DNA of 16,336 bases, from NCBI GenBank assembly GCA_019689775.1, contig JADGGV010000038.1:1-16336 (forward strand), written 5' to 3'. This stretch comes from Gemmatimonadota bacterium. GTDB taxonomy: Bacteria; Gemmatimonadota; Gemmatimonadetes; Longimicrobiales; RSA9. The notes under the pieces are model-generated. The model did no database searches, was not told where the DNA came from, and was given only the letters and a program-made list of their open reading frames with translations. Both the position numbers and the translations under genes were made by a program. Shown here piece after piece: positions 1-6,844 of this stretch (positions are counted from its first letter, which is position 1; each line of letters opens with the position of its first letter).

Positions 1-75
1 GGCGGGGAGGGGGCCGCGGAGAGCGAGCCCGGCGCCGGGACGGCGATCCGGGTCCGCATCCCCGCGGCCGAGTGA
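1..75 (+). CDS. C-terminal end of a probable sensor histidine kinase (partial)
   Basis: Only the last 24 codons and the TGA at 73-75 are present. Read in frame from base 1, they give a tail with the segment GAGTAIRVRIP. This matches the G2 box and final beta strand of histidine-kinase ATP-binding (HATPase_c) domains, which often end in G-x-G-T-x-x-x-V-x-x-P. Family membership is inferred from this short tail alone. The gene converges on degP, and the two stop codons are 3 bp apart with no room for a separate terminator. It could be another GHKL ATPase. Sensor specificity cannot be seen here. Confidence 0.55.
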   Translation, partial: GGEGAAESEPGAGTAIRVRIPAAE

Positions 76-78
76 GGC

Positions 79-1578
79 CTACTGGCGGGTACGGTAGTTC
101 GCCACCGTCTCGCCGAGCTGCGGATCGATCAGCCGCAGGGAGACGATGTCACCGGGCTTGATCTTGGCGATCGCCCGCTCCACATCCGCCATGTTGCGGA
201 TCGGCTGACCGTTGATCTCCTTGATCACCTGGCCTCGGCCGACGCGCTGGTACGCCGGGCTGAGCGGCGGCACGTTCGTGATCACGACGCCGCTCGTGAC
301 CTCGAGCCCGAGCTGCTGCGCGATCTGCGGCGTCAGCGGCGCGACCTGGAAGCCGAGGCGCTGCTCGGCCGCCGGCTTGGCCGGCTGGCCGGTCGTCGGC
401 CGGGCCGCCGTCTCGAACTCGCCGAGCTTGACCTGCACCTTCCGCGGGCTGCGGTTGCGGTAGATCGTCAGCGTGACGACGTCGCCCGGCTTGCGCTGCG
501 CGAGCGCGGTCTGAAGCTGCACGGACGTCTCGATCGGCTGGTCATCCACGGCGGTCACGACGTCGCCGACCTGGAGCCCGGCCCGCGCGGCCGGCATGTC
601 GGGAGCGACGGACGTGATCAGCGCGCCCGAGACCGACGGGAGCCCGTAGACCTCGGCGTCCGCGGCGGTGACCGGCGTGATCGTCACGCCGATGCGCGGC
701 CGGTGCACCACGCCGTACTTCATGAGGTCGCTGGCGACGCGACGCGCCAGATTGATCGGGATCGCGAAGCCCGCGCCGGCGAAATAGCCGGTCGGCGACT
801 CGATCGCCGAGTTGATGCCGACCACCCGTCCGAGCAGGTCGACCATGGGACCGCCGGAGTTGCCGGGGTTGATCGCCGCGTCCGTCTGGATGAACGACTC
901 CAGCGCCGCCTGGTTCTGGCCGTTTTCCGCCAGGATGCCGATGGAACGACCCTTGGCGCTCACGATCCCGGCGGTCACGGTGAAGTCCAGGCCGAGCGGG
1001 TTGCCCAGCGCGAGCACCCAGTCGCCGACCTGGAGCTGGTCGGAGTTCCCGAACGTCGCGACCGGGAGCGGTCCGCCCCGCGGCTCGATCTTGATCACCG
1101 CCACGTCCGTGTTCGGGTCACGGCCGACCACCTGGGCGGTGAACTCACGTCCGTCGACCATGTGGACGACAACGTCCGTCGCGTCCTCCACGACGTGGTT
1201 GTTCGTGAGGATGTAGCCCTGCGGGTCGAAGATGAAGCCGGAGCCGGTGCCCTGGCGCGGCGCCGACTCGTCCGGCGAGGGGAAGCCGAAGAAGCCCGGC
1301 GGCAGGCCAGGGAACCCCCGGCCGCCCTGCGCGACGCGGGGCTGCGTCTGGACCCGGATCTGAACGACGGCGGGGAGCGCCTTCGCCGCGGCCGCCCGGA
1401 AGGTGCTCGACAGATTGGCCGCAAGTCCGGTGTCGATCACGGCGGGCACGTTGCCGAGCTGCCGCTCCACCTGCGTCTTGGCGCGGGTGTTCTGCGCCTG
1501 GGCCGTTGCGACCTCACTCCGCCCGCACGCGGCGATGGCGGCGATGGTGGCGGCCAGCACAGCACGCTTCGCGATCAT
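79..1578 (-). CDS. degP: HtrA/DegP-family periplasmic serine protease, probable lipoprotein
   Basis: The product is 499 aa, normal for a two-PDZ HtrA. These proteases degrade or refold damaged envelope proteins. The N-terminus is a signal sequence ending in a lipobox (I-A-A-C, Cys18), so the protein is probably lipid-anchored. Residues about 60-285 form a trypsin-like domain with the full triad: His128 (TNNHVV), Asp158 (NTDVAVI) and Ser241 (GNSGGP). PDZ1 spans about 292-388 and PDZ2 about 405-495. A Gly/Pro/Phe-rich loop (85-105) before the protease core corresponds to the variable LA-loop region. The chosen ATG is preceded by GGGAGG, 11 nt upstream. The frame stays open much further upstream, but that part is antisense to comM and has no HtrA character. 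The gene converges with the kinase fragment and diverges from comM. Lipid anchoring rather than a soluble periplasmic form is inferred from the lipobox only. Confidence 0.95.
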   Translation of the reverse strand: MIAKRAVLAATIAAIAACGRSEVATAQAQNTRAKTQVERQLGNVPAVIDTGLAANLSSTFRAAAAKALPAVVQIRVQTQPRVAQGGRGFPGLPPGFFGFPSPDESAPRQGTGSGFIFDPQGYILTNNHVVEDATDVVVHMVDGREFTAQVVGRDPNTDVAVIKIEPRGGPLPVATFGNSDQLQVGDWVLALGNPLGLDFTVTAGIVSAKGRSIGILAENGQNQAALESFIQTDAAINPGNSGGPMVDLLGRVVGINSAIESPTGYFAGAGFAIPINLARRVASDLMKYGVVHRPRIGVTITPVTAADAEVYGLPSVSGALITSVAPDMPAARAGLQVGDVVTAVDDQPIETSVQLQTALAQRKPGDVVTLTIYRNRSPRKVQVKLGEFETAARPTTGQPAKPAAEQRLGFQVAPLTPQIAQQLGLEVTSGVVITNVPPLSPAYQRVGRGQVIKEINGQPIRNMADVERAIAKIKPGDIVSLRLIDPQLGETVANYRTRQ

Positions 1579-1845
1579 GGATGTCCACACCTCCCAGTCT
1601 GGCGGATGAATCCCCATAGTCGTGTTCTCCGTTGGGGCCGCATTCCAAGCCGAAGTTGCACGGGTCATGCCGGCGAGCGGCGAGCGCCGCCCGAGACGTA
1701 TCATTCTCCATCCGGGTGGAATTTGTTCCGTGTCCCGACGCCCCGGCCGCGTCCCCGGCGCGGTCCCGCCGCGCCATGGCTTCGCCCCGCGTGCCGACCC
1801 ACCCTGCGCCCGGTCTCCAGAGCTGGCCCCCGTCCTGGAGGAGCG
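1579..1845. other. Divergent spacer between degP and comM
   Basis: This 267-bp stretch must hold the start signals for both degP (minus) and comM (plus). I found no convincing TTGACA/TATAAT pair on either strand. A small inverted repeat GGAA-TTTG-TTCC lies near 1718-1729. The comM ribosome-binding site GGAGG lies just before its ATG, and the degP site lies at the left end. No tRNA or other RNA gene is recognisable. Confidence 0.5.
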
Positions 1846-3390
1846 ATGCTGGCGCAGGTCACGAGCGGTGCCGTCCTCGGAGTCGATGCGTACCTCGTCC
1901 GCGTCGAGGTGGACGTGACGAGCGGGCTTCCCGGCATGAGCGTCGTCGGCCTGCCGGAGGGCGCGGTGCGCGAAGGGCGGGAGCGCGTGACCGCGGCGCT
2001 GCACAACGGCGGCCATCCGCTGCCGCCCCGGCGGGTGACGATCAACCTGGCCCCGGCGGACGTACGCAAGGACGGCAGCGCGTTCGACCTCCCGATCGCG
2101 CTCGGGTTGCTGGCTGCGACCGGCGTCGTGCCGCTCGAGGCGCTGGCGGGCCATTGCTTCGTCGGCGAACTGGGCCTCGATGGCGAGCTTCGCCCGGTGC
2201 GCGGCGTGCTCCCGCTCGCCGCACGATGCGTCGCCGAGGGCATCCGGACGCTCGTCGTGCCGGCCGCGAACGGCGCGGAGGGCGCCGTCGTCGACGGCCT
2301 CAGCGTCCTGCCGGCTCGCTGCCTCGCCGAGGTCGTGGCACACCTGACGGGGCGGAGCCGGCTGGCTCCGCTCGCGACCACCGTGTCGGATGCGCCCACG
2401 TATCCGAGCCTCGACCTCGATCTCGCGGACGTCCAGGGCCAGGAGCACGCGAAGCGGGCCGTGGAGGTGGCCGCGGCCGGCGCCCACAATCTCCTGTTCC
2501 TTGGACCGCCCGGATCCGGCAAATCGATGCTCGCGCGGCGCATCGCGGGGATCCTCCCGCCGCTCACCCGTGCCGAGGCCCTCGAGGTGACGAAGGTGCA
2601 TTCGGTCGCGGGCCGCCTGCGGCCGGGGGAGGCGCTCGTCCGGAGTCGACCGTTCCGCGCGCCGCACCACACGATCTCGGACGTGGGGCTCGTCGGCGGC
2701 GGGAGCGTGCCGCGGCCGGGCGAGGCGTCGCTGGCGCATCACGGCGTCCTCTTCCTGGACGAGCTGCCGGAGTTCCGGCGTGTCGTGCTCGAGGCGCTGC
2801 GGCAGCCGTTGGAGGATGGGACCGTGCACATCGGCCGCGCGCGCATGGCGGTCGTCTATCCCGCGCGCTTCATGCTCGTCGCCGCGATGAATCCTTGCCC
2901 GTGCGGGTTCCACGGGTCGGGGGATGCCCGTTGCACTTGCCACCGGGGGATGGTGGAGCGTTATCTGGGGCGTGTCTCGGGCCCACTGCTCGACCGGATC
3001 GACCTGCACGTCGAGGTGCCGCCGGTCACGCCGCGGCAACTCGGGTCCGCGGCGCGCGGCGAGAGCAGCGAGCGCGTGCGGGAGCGCGTGGTCGCCGCGC
3101 GGGCGCGCCAGCTCGCCCGCTTCGCGGGGCGAGCCGGGCTGTTCGCGAATGCCCACATGGCTCCGCGCGACATCCGGGAGTGGTGCCGCCTGGACGAGGC
3201 CGGCGAGGCGCTGCTCCGTGCGGCCATGCAGCGTCTCGGCCTCTCGGCCCGGGCGTACCATCGCGTCCTGCGCCTCGCCCGCACCATCGCCGACCTCCAG
3301 GGCGTCGACCGCATCGCAGCGGTGCACGTCGCCGAGGCGATCCAGTACCGGTCGCTCGATCGTCTGCGACTCATGCCCTCGGCGGTCTAG
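1846..3390 (+). CDS. comM: ComM/YifB-family Mg-chelatase-like AAA+ ATPase
   Basis: The product is 514 aa, close to the usual 500-510 aa. ComM is a hexameric AAA+ helicase that promotes branch migration during natural transformation; in species that do not transform, its role is less clear. Residues about 1-180 are the N-terminal ChlI-like domain (S5/Lon-like fold), with NLAPADVRKDGSAFDLPIA at 67-85. The AAA+ core follows: Walker A GPPGSGKS at 220-227, the family motif RAPHH at 271-275, and Walker B VLFLDE at 301-306. A four-Cys knuckle, CPC...C-x-C (351, 353, 363, 365), follows NP at 349-350. The C-terminal lid domain runs from about 410 to the end. The ATG at 1846 follows GGAGG by 5 nt and gives the normal family N-terminus. 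The open frame extends upstream to 703, but that part is antisense to degP. No other competence gene is visible nearby. Confidence 0.95.
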   Translation: MLAQVTSGAVLGVDAYLVRVEVDVTSGLPGMSVVGLPEGAVREGRERVTAALHNGGHPLPPRRVTINLAPADVRKDGSAFDLPIALGLLAATGVVPLEALAGHCFVGELGLDGELRPVRGVLPLAARCVAEGIRTLVVPAANGAEGAVVDGLSVLPARCLAEVVAHLTGRSRLAPLATTVSDAPTYPSLDLDLADVQGQEHAKRAVEVAAAGAHNLLFLGPPGSGKSMLARRIAGILPPLTRAEALEVTKVHSVAGRLRPGEALVRSRPFRAPHHTISDVGLVGGGSVPRPGEASLAHHGVLFLDELPEFRRVVLEALRQPLEDGTVHIGRARMAVVYPARFMLVAAMNPCPCGFHGSGDARCTCHRGMVERYLGRVSGPLLDRIDLHVEVPPVTPRQLGSAARGESSERVRERVVAARARQLARFAGRAGLFANAHMAPRDIREWCRLDEAGEALLRAAMQRLGLSARAYHRVLRLARTIADLQGVDRIAAVHVAEAIQYRSLDRLRLMPSAV

Positions 3391-3885
3391 GCGCGCTTCC
3401 CGGGAGCCTGCTGCGGCATGGGGGGTAGCAGCGAGGCACGGACTCCGGTGCGGCCCCTGGCCGCGGGCCCGCTGTCGCGACCGGCTCGCGTTCATGACGG
3501 CATTCGCACGGGGAGGGCGCCGCGGGCCCGTGCGGCGGGATCGTCCTCCCGACACGCTTGGTCGTGAACGGCGCCGCCCGCACCGGACCGGGCGCGCCCC
3601 GGTCCGGTCCGGGATGCTGGTCGCCGGAGCGGGAGGCGGACCGTCGGCGCCTCACGCACGTCCCGTTCGGCGGCGGGCGCCGGCCGTGCCTCGGGGAGGG
3701 CTTCGCAGGAATGGAGGGCGGCCTCGTCCCGGCCACTCCCGCAGCGGTCTGGCGGTTGCAGCAGGGTCCGGGACACGGGGCGGCCGGGCTGCCGCCGGTC
3801 GCTCGTCGACTCGAGCCGGCCTGTATCTCGCGCGCCGACGGTCTCCGGGAAGGCCGCTGACGCCCTGGACGGACTGGGATCACGT
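3391..3885. other. Gene-free stretch between comM and lspA
   Basis: These 495 bp contain several open frames on both strands, but none has recognisable domains or a good ribosome-binding site. The translations are low-complexity Arg/Pro/Gly/Ala, as expected of chance frames at this GC. The only clear structure is the perfect hairpin at 3582-3608. I looked for and did not find RNase P RNA, tmRNA, SRP RNA or tRNA consensus segments. The stretch presumably carries the lspA promoter, but I cannot place it. Confidence 0.5.
3582..3608 (+). terminator. Perfect 11-bp GC hairpin, possible terminator or leader element
   Basis: ACCGGACCGGG (3582-3592) and CCCGGTCCGGT (3598-3608) are exact reverse complements around a 5-nt loop, CGCGC. 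No T-tract follows, so it is not a standard intrinsic terminator. It lies about 190 bp past comM and 277 bp before lspA. It could stop comM transcripts, block read-through from the other strand, or be a protein site, since the same symmetry exists in DNA. Confidence 0.4.
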
Positions 3886-4431
3886 ATGCACGGGAATGTG
3901 ACGCGCGGCGGGAAGTTGCCCATCCTCCTCGTCACGCTGGCCGTCGTGGTGGCCGCGGACCTCGCGTCCAAGCGGTGGGCGCTCGACGCGCTCGGCGACG
4001 GCCGGCCGATGGAGCTGCTCGGCGGGTTCGTCCCCCTCACGCTGGCGTTCAACCGCGGCGCCGCGTTCTCGATCAGCGTCGGCGACGCCTCCCGCTGGGT
4101 GTTCCTGGCCCTGTCCATCGCGGCCCTCGCGGCGCTGCTGCCGCTGTACCGCGCCACGCGCGCGGACGATCGCGCCCGCCTCTTCTCGATCGCGCTCGTG
4201 CTCGCCGGCGCGCTCGGGAACCTGATCGACCGGGTGCGATGGGACCGCGGCGTCGTCGACTTCATCGGCCCGATCGACCTCGGCTTCACGAAGTGGCCGA
4301 TCTTCAACGTGGCGGACATGGCCATCACGGTCGGCGCGGTGCTGCTCGGCATCTCGCTCCTCCGCGATCGGGGCGTGCCGCCCGCGACCGAGGCGCCCCG
4401 GGATGGCGCGGCGGACGAGCCGGTCGGCTGA
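3886..4431 (+). CDS. lspA: Lipoprotein signal peptidase (signal peptidase II)
   Basis: The product is 181 aa, within the usual 150-180 aa range plus a short polar tail. LspA is an inner-membrane aspartyl protease that removes the signal peptide of prolipoproteins after lipid attachment to the Cys. Visible motifs are the first-helix D-x5-W (Asp25...Trp31), FNRGAAFS (55-62), GNLIDR (111-116), VVDF with Asp125, and FNVAD with Asp144. The two catalytic Asp are 19 residues apart, as in characterised LspA. Four hydrophobic segments lie at about 12-28, 70-90, 98-115 and 140-160. The start ATG is preceded only by a weak GGGA; a GTG at 3898 is an alternative. The probable DegP lipoprotein in this window would be a substrate. 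The gene lies 71 bp before larE and may or may not be co-transcribed with it. Confidence 0.96.
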   Translation: MHGNVTRGGKLPILLVTLAVVVAADLASKRWALDALGDGRPMELLGGFVPLTLAFNRGAAFSISVGDASRWVFLALSIAALAALLPLYRATRADDRARLFSIALVLAGALGNLIDRVRWDRGVVDFIGPIDLGFTKWPIFNVADMAITVGAVLLGISLLRDRGVPPATEAPRDGAADEPVG

Positions 4432-4439
4432 GTGGCGGC

Positions 4440-4468
4440 TTGTTGGCGCCGACGCCCCCACGTAGCTT
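4440..4468 (+). promoter_or_regulatory. Weak candidate sigma70-type promoter before larE
   Basis: TTGTTG (4440-4445) and TAGCTT (4463-4468) are separated by 17 bp. Each matches its consensus at only 3 of 6 positions, although the most conserved bases (TTG; TA...T) are kept. It would begin transcription in the lspA-larE gap, about 30 bp before larE. A chance match is quite possible. Confidence 0.28.
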
Positions 4469-4502
4469 TCGCCCCCCTCAAGCCTGGGAGGGTTCGGGAG
4501 TC

Positions 4503-5363
4503 ATGATGCACGAGAAGGATGCGGTCGCGGCGCCCGCCGGCACCGCGAAGAAGCTGGAGGCGCTCGCGGCACTCCTCCGCGAGCTTGGGTCGGTCGTGAT
4601 CGGCTACTCCGGCGGCGTCGATTCCGTCTACCTCGCCGCCGTCGCGCTCGACGTGCTCGGACCCGACGCCGTCCTCGCGGTGACCGGCCGCAGCGCGTCC
4701 TACCCCGCCGTTCAGTGGGACGTCGCCGTCGCGTGCGCGCGCCAGCTCGGCCTGCCGCATCTGGAGATCCAGACCGACGAGGTCTCCGATCCGGATTACG
4801 CCGCCAACCGGCCGAACCGCTGCTACTTCTGCAAGACCGAGCTGTGGTCGCGGCTCTCGGCGATCGCGGCGGAGCGGGGGTACGCGGCCGTTCTCGACGG
4901 CTCCAACGCGGACGACGCACGCGATTATCGCCCGGGGCTGCGCGCGGCCGCGGAGCACGGCGTCCGCTCGCCGCTGCTCGAGGCCGGGCTGACGAAGGCG
5001 GAGATCCGGGCCGAATCCCGGCGCCGCGGTCTGCCGACATGGGACCAGCCGGCCGCGCCGTGCCTCTCGAGTCGGCTGCCGTACGGCCTGGCCGTCACGC
5101 CCGAGCGGCTACGGCAGGTCGAGACCGCGGAGGAGTTGCTGCGGCGGCACGGAATTCGGGAGTTCCGGGTCCGCCACCACGGGGACGTGGCCCGCATCGA
5201 GGTCGCTCCCGGCGAGATGTCGCGCTTGACGACCATCGCCGGGGAGATCGTCGGTCCGCTCCTCGCCCTCGGCTTCCAGCGCGTGCTGCTAGACGTCGAG
5301 GGATACCGGCGCGGCGCGCTGAACGAAGGCCTGGGCCTGGTTCAGCTCGGGGCGGCGCGATGA
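4503..5363 (+). CDS. larE: LarE-family ATP-dependent sulfur transferase (PP-loop)
   Basis: The product is 286 aa, normal for LarE. LarE inserts sulfur into pyridinium-3,5-biscarboxylic acid mononucleotide while making the nickel-pincer cofactor of lactate racemase; homologues exist in many genomes without that enzyme. The PP-loop SGGVDS lies at 36-41 (AMP-forming, NAD synthase/GuaA-like fold). Conserved Cys are Cys107 and Cys110 (RCYFC) and Cys187 (PAAPCLSSR). Cys187 is at the position of the sacrificial Cys of Lactobacillus LarE, and the C-x-x-C plus third Cys set resembles homologues reported to bind a [4Fe-4S] cluster. The C-terminal alpha/beta domain (about 209-270) ends in LGFQRVLLDVEGYRRGALN. 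Tandem ATGs lie at 4503 and 4506 behind GGGAG; the second has better spacing. The stop overlaps the next start (ATGA). No larA, larB or larC is in the window. Confidence 0.93.
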   Translation: MMHEKDAVAAPAGTAKKLEALAALLRELGSVVIGYSGGVDSVYLAAVALDVLGPDAVLAVTGRSASYPAVQWDVAVACARQLGLPHLEIQTDEVSDPDYAANRPNRCYFCKTELWSRLSAIAAERGYAAVLDGSNADDARDYRPGLRAAAEHGVRSPLLEAGLTKAEIRAESRRRGLPTWDQPAAPCLSSRLPYGLAVTPERLRQVETAEELLRRHGIREFRVRHHGDVARIEVAPGEMSRLTTIAGEIVGPLLALGFQRVLLDVEGYRRGALNEGLGLVQLGAAR

Positions 5364-5581
5364 GCGCGGGCGTGCCCGCGGATGCGCGGGCGGTCGCGGC
5401 GGAGAACCTCCTCGGACGCGAAGGGTTGCCGGGCGTCCGCGTCAGCGTCGCCGGTCACCAGCGCGAGATCGCCGTCGTCGAGGCGGAGCCCGCGGCGCTC
5501 GTGCGGCTCGCCGAGCTCGCGCCCGAGATCAAGGCGCTCGGCTTCCGCTTCGTGACGATCGACCTGGCGCCGCCCCGATGA
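5360..5581 (+). CDS. 73-aa protein resembling a free-standing LarE C-terminal domain
   Basis: This 73-aa frame is joined to larE by an ATGA overlap and to thpR by a second ATGA overlap, so it is almost certainly translated with them. Residues 14-68 align with the C-terminal domain of the LarE just upstream (209-265). AENLLGREG matches AEELLRRHG, and ALGFRFVTIDL matches ALGFQRVLLDV, with the same strand/helix pattern between. By hand I count about 20 identities in 57 aligned positions with one gap. It lacks the PP-loop and all the LarE Cys. I infer that it arose by duplication of the LarE C-terminal domain. Its function is unknown; it might pair with LarE, replace its C-domain in an oligomer, or bind substrate. 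A short orphan domain like this may be missed by annotators. Confidence 0.85.
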   Translation: MSAGVPADARAVAAENLLGREGLPGVRVSVAGHQREIAVVEAEPAALVRLAELAPEIKALGFRFVTIDLAPPR

Positions 5582-6138
5582 GGCTGTTCGTCGCGCTCAC
5601 CCTCGATGCGGCCGAACGGCGGCGCGTCGCCGAGGCCGCCGCCCGGTTGCGGGAGTCCGGCTTGCCGGTGCGTTGGGTGGACGCGGAGTCGCTGCACCTC
5701 ACGCTGAAGTTCCTGGGCGAGGTGCCGGACCGGGCCGTGGGCGTCGTCGAGGATGTGGTTCGACGGGTCGCCGCCTCGATCCCGCCGTTCCACGTCGGGC
5801 TCGGCGGGATCGGCGCATTCCCGGATCTCCAGCGCCCTCGCGTTGTATGGATGGGGGTGCAGGCTCCGCCGGAGCTCGGCCGCCTCCAGGCGCGGCTGGA
5901 GGAGGAGTTCGCGCGCGAAGGCTTCGCGCGGGAGGAGCGGCCGTACTCGGCTCACCTCACGCTCGGCCGGACGCGGCCCGGCGCGCGCGCCCACGAGTTG
6001 CGTCCGTTGCGGGAGCTCGCCAGCCTCGTCGATTATTCCGGCGCCATCGAGGCACGCACCGTCGACGTCATGCGCAGTCGGCTCTCCCCGGCGGGTGCGC
6101 GCTACGAGCGGATCGCGGCGCTGCGCCTCGGGGACTGA
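5578..6138 (+). CDS. thpR: RNA 2',3'-cyclic 3'-phosphodiesterase (2H superfamily)
   Basis: The product is 186 aa, normal for ThpR/LigT. These cytoplasmic 2H enzymes open RNA 2',3'-cyclic phosphates and can join certain tRNA half-molecules in vitro. Both signature motifs are present: HLTL at 40-43 (SLHLTLKFLGE) and HLTL at 126-129 (YSAHLTLGR). The spacing (86 residues) and the N-terminal strand MRLFVALTLD are typical. The start is fixed by overlap with the stop of the preceding 73-aa gene (ATGA). No RNA ligase or RNA-repair partner is visible. Its place between a sulfur transferase module and a regulator has no obvious functional logic. Confidence 0.93.
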   Translation: MRLFVALTLDAAERRRVAEAAARLRESGLPVRWVDAESLHLTLKFLGEVPDRAVGVVEDVVRRVAASIPPFHVGLGGIGAFPDLQRPRVVWMGVQAPPELGRLQARLEEEFAREGFAREERPYSAHLTLGRTRPGARAHELRPLRELASLVDYSGAIEARTVDVMRSRLSPAGARYERIAALRLGD

Positions 6139-6169
6139 CGACGTTCCGCGACGGGAAAGGCGGGGATCG

Positions 6170-6841
6170 ATGCTACTCCTGGGGTGCTTTCGGAACGTGG
6201 TGCTGTTGATCCTCCTCGTGGCCGTCGGCGCGGGGATCTACCTCTATCGGGACCGGATCGCGGAGGAATGGCGCCGCTTCCGTGGGGAGGAGCCGCCGAC
6301 GGCCGTCGCCTCGCCCGAGGAAGTCGCGGCCGTGGCCGAGCGGAAGGTGGCCTCGCTGGCCGACGGACCGCCGCCCGCCCGCGTCGCGCTGTCCGAGGCC
6401 GAGCTCCAGGCGCTGCTGAAGACGCGATTCAAGGGAATGGTGCCACGCTACCTCGATTCGGCGCGCGTCGAGCTCGACGGCGACCGCATCCATCTGAAGG
6501 GCCGGATTCCGACGGACAAGCTCCCGCGCGTCCCGGGGGTCGGCGAGGTCATGGGGCTGCTCCCCGATACCACGGACATCACCGTGACCGGCCAGGTCAT
6601 CCCGCTGGAGGGCGAGCGCGCCGCGCTCGCGGTCGACCAGGTGACGGCGGCCAAGATCCCGCTGCCGCGCCGCCTGGTCACCGAGATGCTCCGGCGCGTG
6701 AAGCGATCGGGGGCAGCCGACCTGCCGCCCGATGCGCTCCCGCTCCCGCTGCCGCGGGGCGTCTCCGGCGCCTACGTTCGGGGCGACTCCCTCATCCTCC
6801 TCGCACGCGGGAGCGCGCCCGCGCCCACTCGGGCACGCTGA
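6170..6841 (+). CDS. Membrane-anchored protein of unknown function
   Basis: The product is 223 aa and I do not recognise a named family. An N-terminal hydrophobic segment (about 9-25) is followed by Arg/Glu-rich juxtamembrane sequence, so it probably has one membrane anchor with the rest outside the cytoplasm. The core (about 70-180) looks like alternating strands: RVALSEAELQALL, then ARVELDGDRIHLKGRI, TDITVTGQVIPLEG, and finally KIPLPRRLVTEMLRRV. This pattern of paired beta hairpins closing on a PLP-R helix is reminiscent of BPI-like or DUF2993/LmeA lipid-binding proteins, which is inference only. The C-terminal part is Pro/Leu-rich. It starts 31 bp after thpR and ends 3 bp before the response-regulator gene, so it is in the same operon. 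Confidence 0.8.
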   Translation: MLLLGCFRNVVLLILLVAVGAGIYLYRDRIAEEWRRFRGEEPPTAVASPEEVAAVAERKVASLADGPPPARVALSEAELQALLKTRFKGMVPRYLDSARVELDGDRIHLKGRIPTDKLPRVPGVGEVMGLLPDTTDITVTGQVIPLEGERAALAVDQVTAAKIPLPRRLVTEMLRRVKRSGAADLPPDALPLPLPRGVSGAYVRGDSLILLARGSAPAPTRAR

Positions 6842-6844
6842 GCC

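Noticed and set aside
703..1845. Upstream extension of the comM frame to 895 aa
   Set aside because: It is antisense to the catalytic half of degP, and the family N-terminus begins at 1846.
1579..3555. Upstream extension of the degP frame to a 1158-aa protein
   Set aside because: The extra part is antisense to comM, is low-complexity Arg/His/Ala-rich, and precedes a normal lipoprotein signal with its own ribosome-binding site.
3558..3860. 100-aa plus-strand frame in the comM-lspA spacer
   Set aside because: It has no good ribosome-binding site, no recognisable motif, and includes the perfect hairpin; it is probably chance.
4432..4447. Possible sigma54 site TGG-N10-GC before larE
   Set aside because: The spacing fits, but the -12 element reads TTGGC instead of TTGC and the -24 lacks CAC; this is a weak match in GC-rich DNA.
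3492..4958. 488-aa open frame on the minus strand
   Set aside because: It overlaps lspA and larE in antisense, and the translation is compositionally biased without motifs.
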